A stretch of 11,169 bases of DNA from Larix sibirica (Eukaryota > Streptophyta > Pinopsida > Pinales > Pinaceae): the NCBI GenBank assembly GCA_004151065.3, contig NWUY0303897282.1, positions 1 through 11,169 of the forward strand, given 5' to 3'. The position numbers and the translations under genes were made by a program. Below, in pieces: positions 1-7,351 of this stretch. The number at the start of each line of letters is the position of its first letter. Position 1 is the first letter of the stretch. Below the pieces are notes generated by a model that saw nothing but the letters and a program-made list of their open reading frames with translations, was not told the origin of the DNA and searched no databases.

Positions 1-2
1 AA

Positions 3-527
3 ATGGATAAGCAGGAAGGCCTTTCCACCAACATAGCACCAAGATTTAATGACACCAATTATATTTTATGGGAGGTACGTATGGAATTTTATCTACAATC
101 ATTGGGAGCTGATGTTTGGAAATCTATTGTCGATGGTTATGATGTCCCAGCAGTTGTGTCAATCACGCCAATGCAAAGGAGAATCTATGAAAGAAATGCT
201 AGAGCCAAAAATGCCTTGCTATATGGGTTCACCGGTGATGAATTCATCAAGGTTATGCACTGCACATCAGCCAACAAGAGTTGGGACAAACTCAGAGGTA
301 TCTAAGAAGGCGACGATAAGGTAAATATGGAAAAGCTACAAAACTACTATGGGCAATTTGAATCACTGGGAATGAAATACGAAGAGAATGTTACATCTTA
401 TTTCTTAAGAGTAGACAAGATAGTCAATGCTATCAAAAGTCTTGGGGTCACACTGGATGAAGAATCAGTGGTACAGAAGATATTGAGAATGTTGCTTCTA
501 AGATTCGAAGCGAAGATATTTTGTTAG
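3..527 (+). pseudogene. gag: copia gag, N-terminal domain (DUF4219/UBN2 type), broken
   Basis: Gag is the structural protein that forms the cytoplasmic virus-like particle of LTR retrotransposons. The first 100 codons run from ATG 3-5 and hold the hallmarks of the family: NDTNYILWEVRMEFYL, then SLGADVW, then an alanine-rich helix with NALLYGF, then KVMHC..ANKSWDKL. The stop TAA at 303-305 falls where the family has Tyr in a block ending YEGDDKV. Reading resumes in the same frame with LQNYYGQFESLGMK and SYFLRVDKIVNAI, both typical of the UBN2-type (copia gag polypeptide) domain, then VVQKILR. A stop at 525-527 ends this frame. The text continues in another frame from 521, consistent with loss of one base near 519. 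The ATG choice is supported by homology-like sequence beginning right after it. Confidence 0.88.
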
Positions 528-1021
528 AAGATCGATCTAATCTTAAAGATCTGACGAAGAATGAGCTTCAAGGGATTCTGACTGCATACGATATGAGAAC
601 TGAGAAGGAGCCTCCCCTCAAAAAGGAAGTAGTTTTTAAAGCCACTAGAAACGATAAGAATGATCATGATAAATACTGTTGTGATGAATCGAATGATGAA
701 GAATCAAACTTTGTCAAGAAGCTGAAAAGAGGACGAGGTAAGTACAAAAACAATCTACCCTTTAAATGCTTCAGATGTGGAGGAGTAGGTCATTATGCCT
801 CAAAGTGTCCTTTCAACGAAAATGGAGACAGCTACAGTGATGAGGAATCTGGTTCGTATGATCGGAAAACTGCGTGCTCACAACACAGACCTGAAAATAA
901 AAGGAGGACTCCAAAACAAAGGAAGAGTTTGTACACCGAGGAAGGAAGCAATGCATCTGAAGGAAGTGACTGCAATGAAGAACCCAAAGAAGTATTCTTC
1001 ATGGCTCATGTAGTAGAATAA
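521..1021 (+). pseudogene. gag: copia gag, C-terminal part with CCHC zinc knuckle
   Basis: This is the continuation of the preceding gag domain after a one-base shift; there is no ATG at the start because it is not a separate gene. It opens with the conserved end of the UBN2-type domain (LEDRSNLKDLT, ELQGILTAYDMRTE). A Lys/Asp/Glu-rich hydrophilic stretch follows, then a basic patch (KRGRGKYK). An intact CX2CX4HX4C knuckle at 767-808 (CFRCGGVGHYASKC) is the nucleocapsid motif that binds element RNA. After it come an acidic Ser/Glu stretch, a basic KRRTPKQRK patch and the block VFFMAHVVE, which in the family leads on to the acidic linker. The stop TAA at 1019-1021 interrupts that reading; the frame stays recognisable beyond it. 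About 100 codons of this 167-codon piece are confidently gag. Confidence 0.85.
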
Positions 1022-1561
1022 AGCAAAGATGAAAGGAAGAGGAACAGTTCGAAGAACACTCTAGTTTCTCAAAGCAATCCAAGATCACTAGACAAGTATT
1101 TTTTCAATGGATCGTTCAAAACACCTCTGAAACCAGTCACACCTCCAAATCCTGTTGCAGAGGTCAAGATTGAAATTCAATTAGATGACGATGAAGACGT
1201 TGCAAATATTGACTAGGAAGGTGAACTGATTAGTGCCTTGGAGTACTTAAATAAGTCAAAGAAGAAGAATAAACTTTTGCAGGAACAATTGTCAAAGTAT
1301 GAAGAACAGGACAGACCATGTCAAGAATCTGTTGTCGCAGAAGTTCATGAAAAGATAACTAGATATGAGATTCAACTAAGTTGCGCACAAGACAAAGTTC
1401 AAGTACTTGAGAAAGAGAAATCTGCATTGAAAGCTCCACTATAGGAATTGGCGTAAAGAATCAAGATGATGACAAATCAACTTGAAGAAAAGGAAAAAGA
1501 GATATCTCATCTAGAAGATAAGCTATTTGAGATAAAGGGAAAGAAAACAAGTACGTATTGA
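1022..1561 (+). pseudogene. gag: copia gag extension: acidic linker and coiled coil, broken
   Basis: Same frame as the preceding piece, broken by stops at 1214-1216, 1442-1444, 1454-1456 and 1559-1561. The acidic linker (LDDDEDVANID) is followed by EGELISALEYLNKSKKKNK, which matches a block I know from large-gag copia elements, where the residue before EGEL is usually Leu; TTG to TAG would explain the stop at 1214. From about 1238 the text is a heptad-like, Lys/Glu/Gln-rich helix (KLLQEQLSKYEEQ, VQVLEKEKSALK, QLEEKEKEISHLEDKL), predicted by eye as a coiled coil of roughly 100 residues. Its role is presumably gag-gag assembly; that is inference. The stops at 1442 and 1454 sit in a Leu/Gln/Glu-rich run and could have been Gln codons. 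Confidence 0.7.
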
Positions 1562-2141
1562 AAGCAGCAATCCTATCTGCACACAATCAGAGAGTGACAA
1601 GACAAAATCAGAAGATGAAGCGCAGAACAAGTTAAAAGACACCACATCAATGTTGAACAGGATTCTGAAGGAACAGAGACCACCAAAAGATAAAACGGGT
1701 TTGGGTTATGTAAAGACACCAAAGAAGGTCTGTGATAGAGAACATTGTCCAAATCATGTTCAGACCTTCAAGTATGATGAATACTTCAACTACAACTCTT
1801 TTCCATATACTAATCAAAGAAGGATCAATAGTGTGAAGTGAGCTAGATGCAATCGTTTTGGCCATATCGCAAAATACTATCAAACTGTGAGATGCTATGC
1901 ATGTGATGGTTTTGGACATAAGGCTATGTACTGTCGTAAAGTAGGGAACTATTCGGATAAATATTTGTTGTGCAAAGGCTATCACGTTTGAAGAGACTTC
2001 AATGTAAAATATATGAAGCATAATCAAAATAGAAGTGTGCACAAGAAGGCTTGGGTAAGAAAATCTCCTCAGAAGTGCGCTGAAGATGCAGACAATCCAG
2101 GAGCATCTAATAAAGCAAGCAATTGTTGCCTCTCTGGCTAG
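1562..2141 (+). pseudogene. copia gag/pol junction: KTGLGY block and three zinc knuckles, eroded
   Basis: The frame shifts near 1540-1600. The new frame carries NRILKEQRPPKDKTGLGY at 1656-1709, a block that sits between the coiled coil and the zinc knuckles in this copia lineage. Three knuckle-like units follow. The first (about 1839-1880) has TGA 1839-1841 at its first Cys position and Tyr (1878-1880) at its last. The second, 1893-1934, is intact (CYACDGFGHKAMYC). The third (about 1962-2000) lacks its first and last Cys, is one residue short before His, and holds a TGA at 1989-1991. A basic tail (SVHKKAWVRKSPQK) runs to a stop at 2139-2141. Just beyond, a protease with a conserved SGCSRHMTG-like block would be expected; I see none. 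Confidence 0.75.
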
Positions 2142-3096
2142 TCCCATAAGGACTATGTGAAACCCCTGAATTCAACACGATGCATCTTAAGGAATCCAAG
2201 GGCATGTTAGTTAGGTGTGTGGTTAGAATGTGTCTGTGGTTAAGATATTAGTTGCAAGTATTTATTATGTTCGCACATGGTTAAGTTGGATATGTCTCAG
2301 AAGAAGGAAAATTAAAGTGCATGCATACATTAAGTGGTTGAATATTTACACCGCAAATGATATATTACAGAACAGAGAGTATTAGTTTACAGACACATGA
2401 AGAATCAAATATTTTTGAAAGACATGAGACTTTGAAAAATGGATCTTTTCATTACATTCAAAATTGGGTATGATTACAAATTGCATGAGTCAAGACTCCA
2501 TGCTAAGGCCAAGGATGGTGTATACAAGAAGATGGTATAGATGGAAAAAATGAAACATGTTGAAGTATTCTGCAGCCACAATTCGAGGTTAAGTTCTGTG
2601 TCTGACCGATTCACGAGACGTAGCTCCAAATCCAAAGGAACCAGTGTTGTACACTTTGAAGCAAGACGCAGAGGAAGAAGCTGTAGAGTTGCAGACAACG
2701 GTGGTTCAACTTGTTGAGGTCGAAGTAGGGAAAATTCAGCTAAGATCAGTTATTGTTGGCACTCCAAATTGTCTAACCGACGACTCAAGCGAGTCAGTTT
2801 CTCAGAATGCCCGTGGTACATCTATGTCTGAGCATATTGGTATTGATACTTAGTGTCCTCCATTTGTCATTTCCAATTTCCCATATCAAATCTAAGACGT
2901 GAAAACTCAGATTGTTGAGACTGAACGGCAAAGCGCACATTCTCAAGGGATGTGTTCATTCTATGGAAGGAATCCATTGGAAGGGAGAAGAAGGATCATA
3001 CAGCAATGCGACACATAAGAGCAAGAGTGCAAGAGGTGATGAACCAAGCATTGTTCATGGAGATCTTATGGGATTGAATGAAAGACGTTCACGCAC
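2142..3096 (+). other. unresolved stretch downstream of copia gag
   Basis: No recognisable domain on either strand. Short open stretches exist, such as 2644-2853 (69 codons, acidic, rich in Val/Glu/Ser, with VVQLVEVEVGK and SSESVSQNARG) and 2912-3118, but neither shows a family motif and codons on either side are littered with stops. The position directly after the gag relic makes it the natural place for pol or for a 3' LTR, so it may be the heavily eroded rest of the element. I could not find protease, integrase, reverse transcriptase or RNase H signatures. A purine-rich run followed by TGTTAG at about 2197-2208 faintly recalls a polypurine tract and LTR start, but this is too weak to call. 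Confidence 0.3.
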
Positions 3097-3429
3097 ATGG
3101 TGGTGGAGTCGCCAAAACTAAATGTTGGAGTTAATGAATTTTTTAAACAGTACAAAAGGGTGGAAATTCAATTCATTTCACCATATGATGGATAATGATT
3201 TCCCCAAATGATTCATGTAAGCAACACGACATTGTTACCACGGGAACTGGGTGCCATGTACGTTATTATGCCGAGTTGGCGGATGAATGAAAAGTGCGCC
3301 ATATATTTGGTTGTCTTGGCAAGGGATGTGACAACATTAAATGTGACAAGGTCCTATGGCAGCACAGTAAATGGGACAAATGAATCAGTCAAGTGCATGA
3401 AGTGTAATGCAAAACCAGTAGAGGACTGA
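3097..3429 (+). other. possible decayed coding fragment, unidentified
   Basis: One + frame is open from ATG 3097 through 3429 except for two adjacent stops at 3193-3198. The first part reads VVESPKLNVGVNEFFKQYKR and then EIQFISPYDG; the second holds LLPRELGAMYVIMPSWRM and later SVKCMKCNAKPVED. Amino-acid usage looks more protein-like than the flanks, and KCMKC offers a CX2C pair, but no partner Cys/His pair follows. I do not recognise a family. It may be a scrap of pol linker from the upstream copia relic, an unrelated gene fossil, or chance. The length (about 110 codons) is near what can occur by chance once two stops are allowed. Confidence 0.2.
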
Positions 3430-4510
3430 CTTCGCCACTACGCAGTTAGCACGAAAGTAAGTGATGCTTCAAATCATTAACATTTAATCACAAATATATG
3501 GAAAATATTTTATAACAAGTGACATAAACACTATAGGATGAAGACTCTTCCCAACTAAAGATTGAAATGTAGCAACTAAGTGGGCCTCAAATTCTAGTTG
3601 AATCCACCTGTAAAGGTTGTGTGTTGGAGACTTGTTCTAGTCTTGCCTCCTTTTATTACTAGGCACAAGAAAGTCATCAAGTCAAAAGAATTATTGCTAA
3701 ATCATTTATCTTTTATATTTCTTTTGTGTCGAGTCATCCAGTTCTTGAAGTACATCACTGAGTCTATAAGGGATATTGGGTTCTATACTTGCTACTTGTC
3801 TTTTGAATTTGCAAGAATCTCATTCATGATATTACCATTGTTGGTTTGATTCTTTTGAGTCTAAAAATGGGCATTTTGTGGTTAACATTTGGGTTTCATA
3901 AACACTAAAATTGTACCACTATATTGTTGACTATAAATATAATTCTCCTATTTCATGGTCGTTTACCAGAAGGCATATTCTTGATAGAATATTATAGTCC
4001 TACATTCATGACATGATCAATCTTTAAGAGTTCCCTTCATGTCAATGTTACTTGGATTAGTCATCTTCATTGGATACCAATGATACATGCTAGTTCTAGG
4101 CCTCTTATAGTTACTTGATAACCAAATCTTAAATACAACTTAGCTTCTGCAATGTCAAGGCTCATTTCTTTCTAAATTACACATCTGTGTACTTTTATGC
4201 AAACCTTTCGTCATTATAGCATTTATAATTTCCAAATGATCAATTACATTGCCTAATGACTTATACACTTTGCAACCATGTGCATCACATACCATTGGAT
4301 GCAAGTAAACTTGCTTGACAGGAACTTCTCACGTAATATGCATCCCTAAGATTACCATGCGAGTAACCCATAAAAAAATAATATCATGTCTGGTTTCAAG
4401 AAACAATGTTGGATAAAATAACTTCATATCAATAATATCTTTAGTTTAGCACATTATTGAAAAAGGGAAGAGACCAAAAGAGAACCACTAGTCTAGCACA
4501 TTTGGATTTT
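3430..4510. other. AT-rich intergenic stretch without recognisable features
   Basis: Roughly 1.1 kb with no repeat, RNA gene or coding motif that I can support. The + strand is open over 3598-3846 (83 codons), rich in Leu/Phe/Ile, which is what T-rich DNA yields by chance; no motif supports it. Small perfect palindromes such as TCATGACATGA near 4005-4015 are within chance for this composition. Confidence 0.5.
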
Positions 4511-4997
4511 TCATTCAATATGATATTTCTTTATGGGTAACTTATCATTTGCTTCAACCAAAATTTCTACTTTGTTCCTTCCAACTACCAATGGTCAACA
4601 TATACCCCACTTTTTTTAATTTTCCATCATCCATTGTGATGTACTAGGTTGGAACACGATGACCCCACCTTAGTTTCCTTGATCTCCATTGTTCTTCAAC
4701 TGTGTGCAAAATGTAGGCCATTAAAAAAGGAACATAGTACAACCATCCCACTATATGACGGGTGCATGTTCATGATGCCAATTAAACTAATAGTTTAAAT
4801 AAGAAGTATCAGGAAGGAGACTTGAAATAATCAGCTTCAAACGACTTTGTAATAATCCCAAGTTTGCCACCTTTGATAGCATCACAATTTTTTGTGTAGG
4901 TATGTGGTATTTCTTGTTCTTTATCTAGACATGAAACATTATCAATTCTCCCATTTCTTGAAAGTTCTGCAAAGTAGCAAGCAATAAATTGTTGCAA
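4511..4997 (-). other. possible minus-strand coding fossil, unidentified
   Basis: On the minus strand, the frame from 4769 down to 4557 has a single stop (4644-4646) in about 70 codons and reads unusually protein-like: RHIVGWLYYVPFLMAYILHT, then EEQWRSRKLRWGHRVPT, then YITMDDGKLKKVGYMLTIG. A neighbouring minus frame at 4517-4583 reads RNKVEILVEANDKLPIKKYH. Further upstream on the same strand (4809-4997) a 62-codon stretch contains GGKLGIITKSFEADYFKSP. The fragments would need frameshifts to join. The KVEILVEANDKLPI phrase faintly recalls the 'KxEIxxxExGxPI' opening of plant Ptta/En/Spm-type transposase proteins (Transposase_24), but the match is short and from memory. I would not assign a function. 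Confidence 0.22.
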
Positions 4998-5030
4998 GCA
5001 AGCTATGAAACATTTTCAATTCTCCCATTT
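4931..5030 (+). repeat. 26-bp direct repeat, two copies 74 bp apart
   Basis: The sequence ATGAAACATTATCAATTCTC plus CCATTT at 4931-4956 recurs at 5005-5030 with one difference (T for A at the eleventh base). The copies start 74 bp apart. A 25-of-26 match is far beyond chance at this spacing. It points to a local tandem duplication whose intervening parts have diverged or been deleted, or to two copies of a short motif from a larger repeat. No coding or regulatory function is evident. Confidence 0.75.
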
Positions 5031-5103
5031 TAGGTCCTAACATGTAACATTGGTCTTTTAGAGTTCAAAATATGTAATTTTCAAGAGAGCTAATAAAAAT
5101 AAT

Positions 5104-5300
5104 TGAGAGAACTTCAACGTTTCGATAAAGAGAAAGTTGAGAAAAGGATTGATGAGCTTCATTGGGCCAATTTAAATATAAGAAAGAACAAGTTGAAAAT
5201 AGACACAATAAACTTCATCAACCCACTTTTTAAAGATCCATTCAAAGTGAAGAAGGGCCCGATGAAGTTCATTGGGCCACTTTTAAAGTCTTAAAACATT
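5104..5300 (+). repeat. degenerate tandem repeat, unit about 55 bp, three to four copies
   Basis: Related units start near 5152, 5208 and 5262 (spacings 56 and 54 bp), each built on a core like ATGAAGTTCATTGGGCCA followed by CTTTTTAAA. A weaker fourth unit (GAGAACTTCAACG) lies at about 5106. The clearest pair is 5146-5168 versus 5256-5278, with 18 of 23 bases alike. The 63-codon + frame open through here (5103-5294) is a by-product: its peptide repeats NFINPLFKD and KFIGPLLKS because two units happen to be 54 bp apart, and the first unit is in a different phase. It is not called as a gene. Confidence 0.65.
5256..5278. repeat. 23-bp near-perfect palindrome
   Basis: The arms GGCCCGATGAA (5256-5266) and TTCATTGGGCC (5268-5278) are inverted copies around one central G, with 10 of 11 positions matching; the exception is G opposite T, as CpG deamination would leave. 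It forms part of the tandem unit described for 5104-5300. Confidence 0.7.
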
Positions 5301-5427
5301 AAAGTAATCAAAGGTCAAATAAGTCACACTAGAGTATTTTTAGAATTCAAGTAAATCAATAAAAAAAAATATGACTTGATGAATACAAGGGTATTTTTTA
5401 AGCTTCAATATATCCAAAGTTATAAAA

Positions 5428-5451
5428 GGGCCCGATGGGAGCCCATTGGAT
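5428..5451. repeat. diverged copy of the GGGCCCGATG palindrome
   Basis: GGGCCCGATGG recurs at 5428-5438 and again heads a palindrome: CCGATGGG (5432-5439), two bases, CCCATTGG (5442-5449). Seven of eight arm positions match, with the same G-opposite-T exception as the copy at 5256. A weaker trace, GGTCCGATAATCGATA, lies near 5485-5500. These suggest that the tandem unit extends, in eroded form, to about 5500. Confidence 0.5.
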
Positions 5452-5500
5452 ATTTTTCAAACTTCAAAAATAAAAGTTATGAAAGGTCCGATAATCGATA

Positions 5501-7030
5501 AAGCCATAAAAGGAAACCCTAAAGTTGATATTAAAAAATGACTCGAGGACAAATAAAGACATTTCGAATAACTATAATCATCCCTCTGCATTGAGATAGT
5601 GGGAAGATGAGGCTAGTGAGCTTTTGAAACAAGTGTATCCAATATTGAACTAGAACCTTTTTATTGTAAGTTATAGTAGAACTTTATATTAATGGATAAA
5701 ATACGATACAAAACTGCTGACAAGCCATATAGGTTGAAGCATATGTTTTAGTCTTACTCAAGGGCATCCAAACAAAAGAAACTTTCCCACGTGGGGGAAA
5801 CTAGGTGATCATAAAAACAATAAAGCATATCTCTGCTCTGAGTAGTGCACAAGGATTCTGATAATGTTGCATATAAAAAAAAGACCACTGAACTATCAAA
5901 GCACTGGAACTAGTCATACCCAACAGGGAGATCCATGAGAAACGACCTTCGAGCTGTGATTATGTTATAGCCCAAATCAACACATCTCTGTCCGTGACAA
6001 CAATTCAAAATATGACACTTCAAAATGTCGATTGTCTATCACACAAAAGGACAATTATGGATGGAAAATCCTTTATTTGGATCCAATTGACATGGCCCTA
6101 ATCATTTTGAGTTGATCCTCAACCTTTTCCAAAGAAGTTGTAAAAGATCAAAATCACTTCAAAAGGTTATTCAACCTATGATTTAATCGCTTGTTGCCTG
6201 TATATTCTAACGTTTTCAACAAAAAGATAAAAAAATTTATCCGATGCATGAGTTCCTACACTTAATTGATCCTTGTTAGTGATTTGCAAGCAATTTCCTC
6301 CTAAAAAATATAAAAATTCAAAAAAGGAGGAGTTAGGGTGGTTTTAGTAACTTCCCCCTCAATTATAACCTCCTCCTCCACGATGGAAACTGTCTTCAAC
6401 AAGTATAAAAGAAAGAGATTTAGGCCATTTTGAGGGAACTTTTTCATATCAAGATTATGTTGGAGGATTTGGCCATCATTTATTCCCATTCCCCTACCTA
6501 TTGTTCATCATCATTTGATCATTTATCTCTATGTGCTGAGATTGTTGCCCTCAAACTTTCTCAACCTTGTATTCATATGGAGTTTTGGTAGGAGTTGTGG
6601 ATAATTAAGCAAAAGTGACCTTGAAATATGGTGTTGACAAGGTGCCAAGCAGAATTAGGTATATATTGTACCGTTGTTCCTATTAATATAAATAGGATAT
6701 TTGTCCCTACCCACATTTTGTCTTAGATTTTATTTATGTATTGTTGTTCATTCAAATTAATCAAGTTTTGATTAAACATGTTTATGTCTGAATTTCAATA
6801 CCATTTTGTAGCCAATCTATTTGAGGATGGTTGTGAAGTTGTTTTGCAGGTCATTAGGTGAATATAGGAAGCAAATATTTGGAGCAAAGAAAGCTAGGAT
6901 CGAACTACATAAATAAGGTGCATCGTTTCCTTTCCTCATTAACTTTTAAAAATAGATTTGTTTGATCTTATAAAGTCATGTTTATCTGGAATTAAACCTT
7001 AGATGTCCAATTTAGACAATCCCAATATGT
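5501..7030. other. AT-rich intergenic stretch, no gene recognised
   Basis: About 1.5 kb with no coding motif or RNA gene that I can support. A minus-strand frame of 62 codons (6301-6489) lacks any motif and is probably chance. Small items seen inside it are a G-box palindrome (5786-5795), an A-run at 5875-5882, and TGATTTAATCGCTTG at 6179-6193, which recurs at 7313-7327 in the T-rich block. Confidence 0.45.
5786..5795. promoter_or_regulatory. G-box-like palindrome CCCACGTGGG
   Basis: A perfect 10-bp palindrome centred on CACGTG (5788-5793), the core bound by plant bZIP and bHLH factors. It is flanked by TTT and GGAAA, giving a wider imperfect symmetry. No gene start or TATA box is seen nearby, so a working promoter element is only a possibility; a 10-bp motif can arise by chance. 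Confidence 0.2.
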
Positions 7031-7039
7031 TGGTGGCTT

Positions 7040-7111
7040 AACCCCAGTCATAGGATAGAATTCCGCTCAACGGAATTGACAACTCCACTAGGGAGCCTTC
7101 TGCTTGGGGTT
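7040..7111. repeat. nested inverted repeats
   Basis: An outer 7-bp stem (AACCCCA 7040-7046 with TGGGGTT 7105-7111) encloses a perfect 7-bp hairpin with a 5-base loop (AATTCCG 7059-7065 and CGGAATT 7071-7077). No tRNA-type internal promoter boxes are convincing, so it is not called a tRNA or SINE. It sits at the left edge of the T-rich block and could lie near the start of an LTR (TGTTGG at 7028-7033), which is inference only. Confidence 0.45.
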
Positions 7112-7245
7112 TCTAGGTCTTTTTCTCTTGTCTCTTTGATTGTTGTGAGTTTTTTAAGCTTGTTTTTTGTCTCAGACCTCAGTATACTTTCAAACCTTTG
7201 ACTTTTTCCAAGCTTACCTTTTATTTTTCAAATTAATTAGGAGAA

Positions 7246-7351
7246 AATCGCTTGCTGTCATACTTACGGTAGCAATTTTTCCTCGATATCGTTGTTAATA
7301 ATCTACACATTAGTGATTTAATCGCTTGATGTTGCATATACAATAGTGATT
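7246..7351. repeat. pair of short hairpin units, 74 bp apart
   Basis: Two units share the plan AATCGCT, an 18-base spacer, then its near inverse. Unit one is AATCGCT 7246-7252 with AGCAATT 7271-7277; unit two is AATCGCT 7320-7326 with AGTGATT 7345-7351. Each has one imperfect pair, at different positions. Both are followed by TTTCCT, and the spacers share TG.TG or TGT-like text. AATCGCTTG also occurs at 6185-6193 with an 18-base spacer before ACGTTTT, a possible third eroded copy. Function unknown. Confidence 0.45.

Larger units (their letters stand above)
3..2141 (+). mobile_element. Ty1/copia LTR retrotransposon relic, gag part only
   Basis: This is the body of a degraded copia-type element read on the + strand. 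The order of parts is gag domain, one CCHC knuckle, acidic linker, coiled coil, KTGLGY block and three more knuckles, which matches a large-gag lineage of plant copia elements that I recognise by its block order. The 5' LTR and primer binding site would lie just left of the window, because gag starts at base 3. No conserved pol block (protease DSG, integrase HHCC, reverse transcriptase YVDD, RNase H) is visible downstream in any frame. The copy is therefore truncated, internally deleted, or too eroded to see. I am confident in the class; the 3' limit is uncertain, since recognisable sequence simply fades after about 2140. Confidence 0.85.

Noticed and set aside
795-1013. 72-codon + frame overlapping the gag zinc knuckle
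   Set aside because: It is in a different phase from the recognisable gag text and lacks any motif.
1647-2147. 166-codon open frame on the minus strand
   Set aside because: It lies opposite the copia KTGLGY and zinc-knuckle region, whose + strand motifs are clear. The minus product is Ile/Leu/Ser-rich with no motif, as expected for an antisense shadow.
2197-2240. Polypurine tract and 3' LTR start of the copia relic (TGTTAG)
   Set aside because: The purine run is short and interrupted, and with no 5' LTR in the window the LTR cannot be verified.
2474-2698. 74-codon minus-strand open frame
   Set aside because: No motif, and Leu-rich as expected by chance; neighbouring frames are equally uninformative.
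3598-3849. 83-codon + frame with hydrophobic content
   Set aside because: It comes from T-rich DNA, has no conserved motif, and its Leu/Phe/Ile content reflects composition. It is not supported as a membrane protein.
5103-5294. 63-codon + frame with internal peptide repeats
   Set aside because: The repeats come from a degenerate 55-bp DNA repeat whose units are not all in phase, so the frame is a by-product.
7040-7111. tRNA or SINE head
   Set aside because: There is no convincing A box or B box and no cloverleaf with a seven-base anticodon loop. I saw no tRNA elsewhere in the window either.
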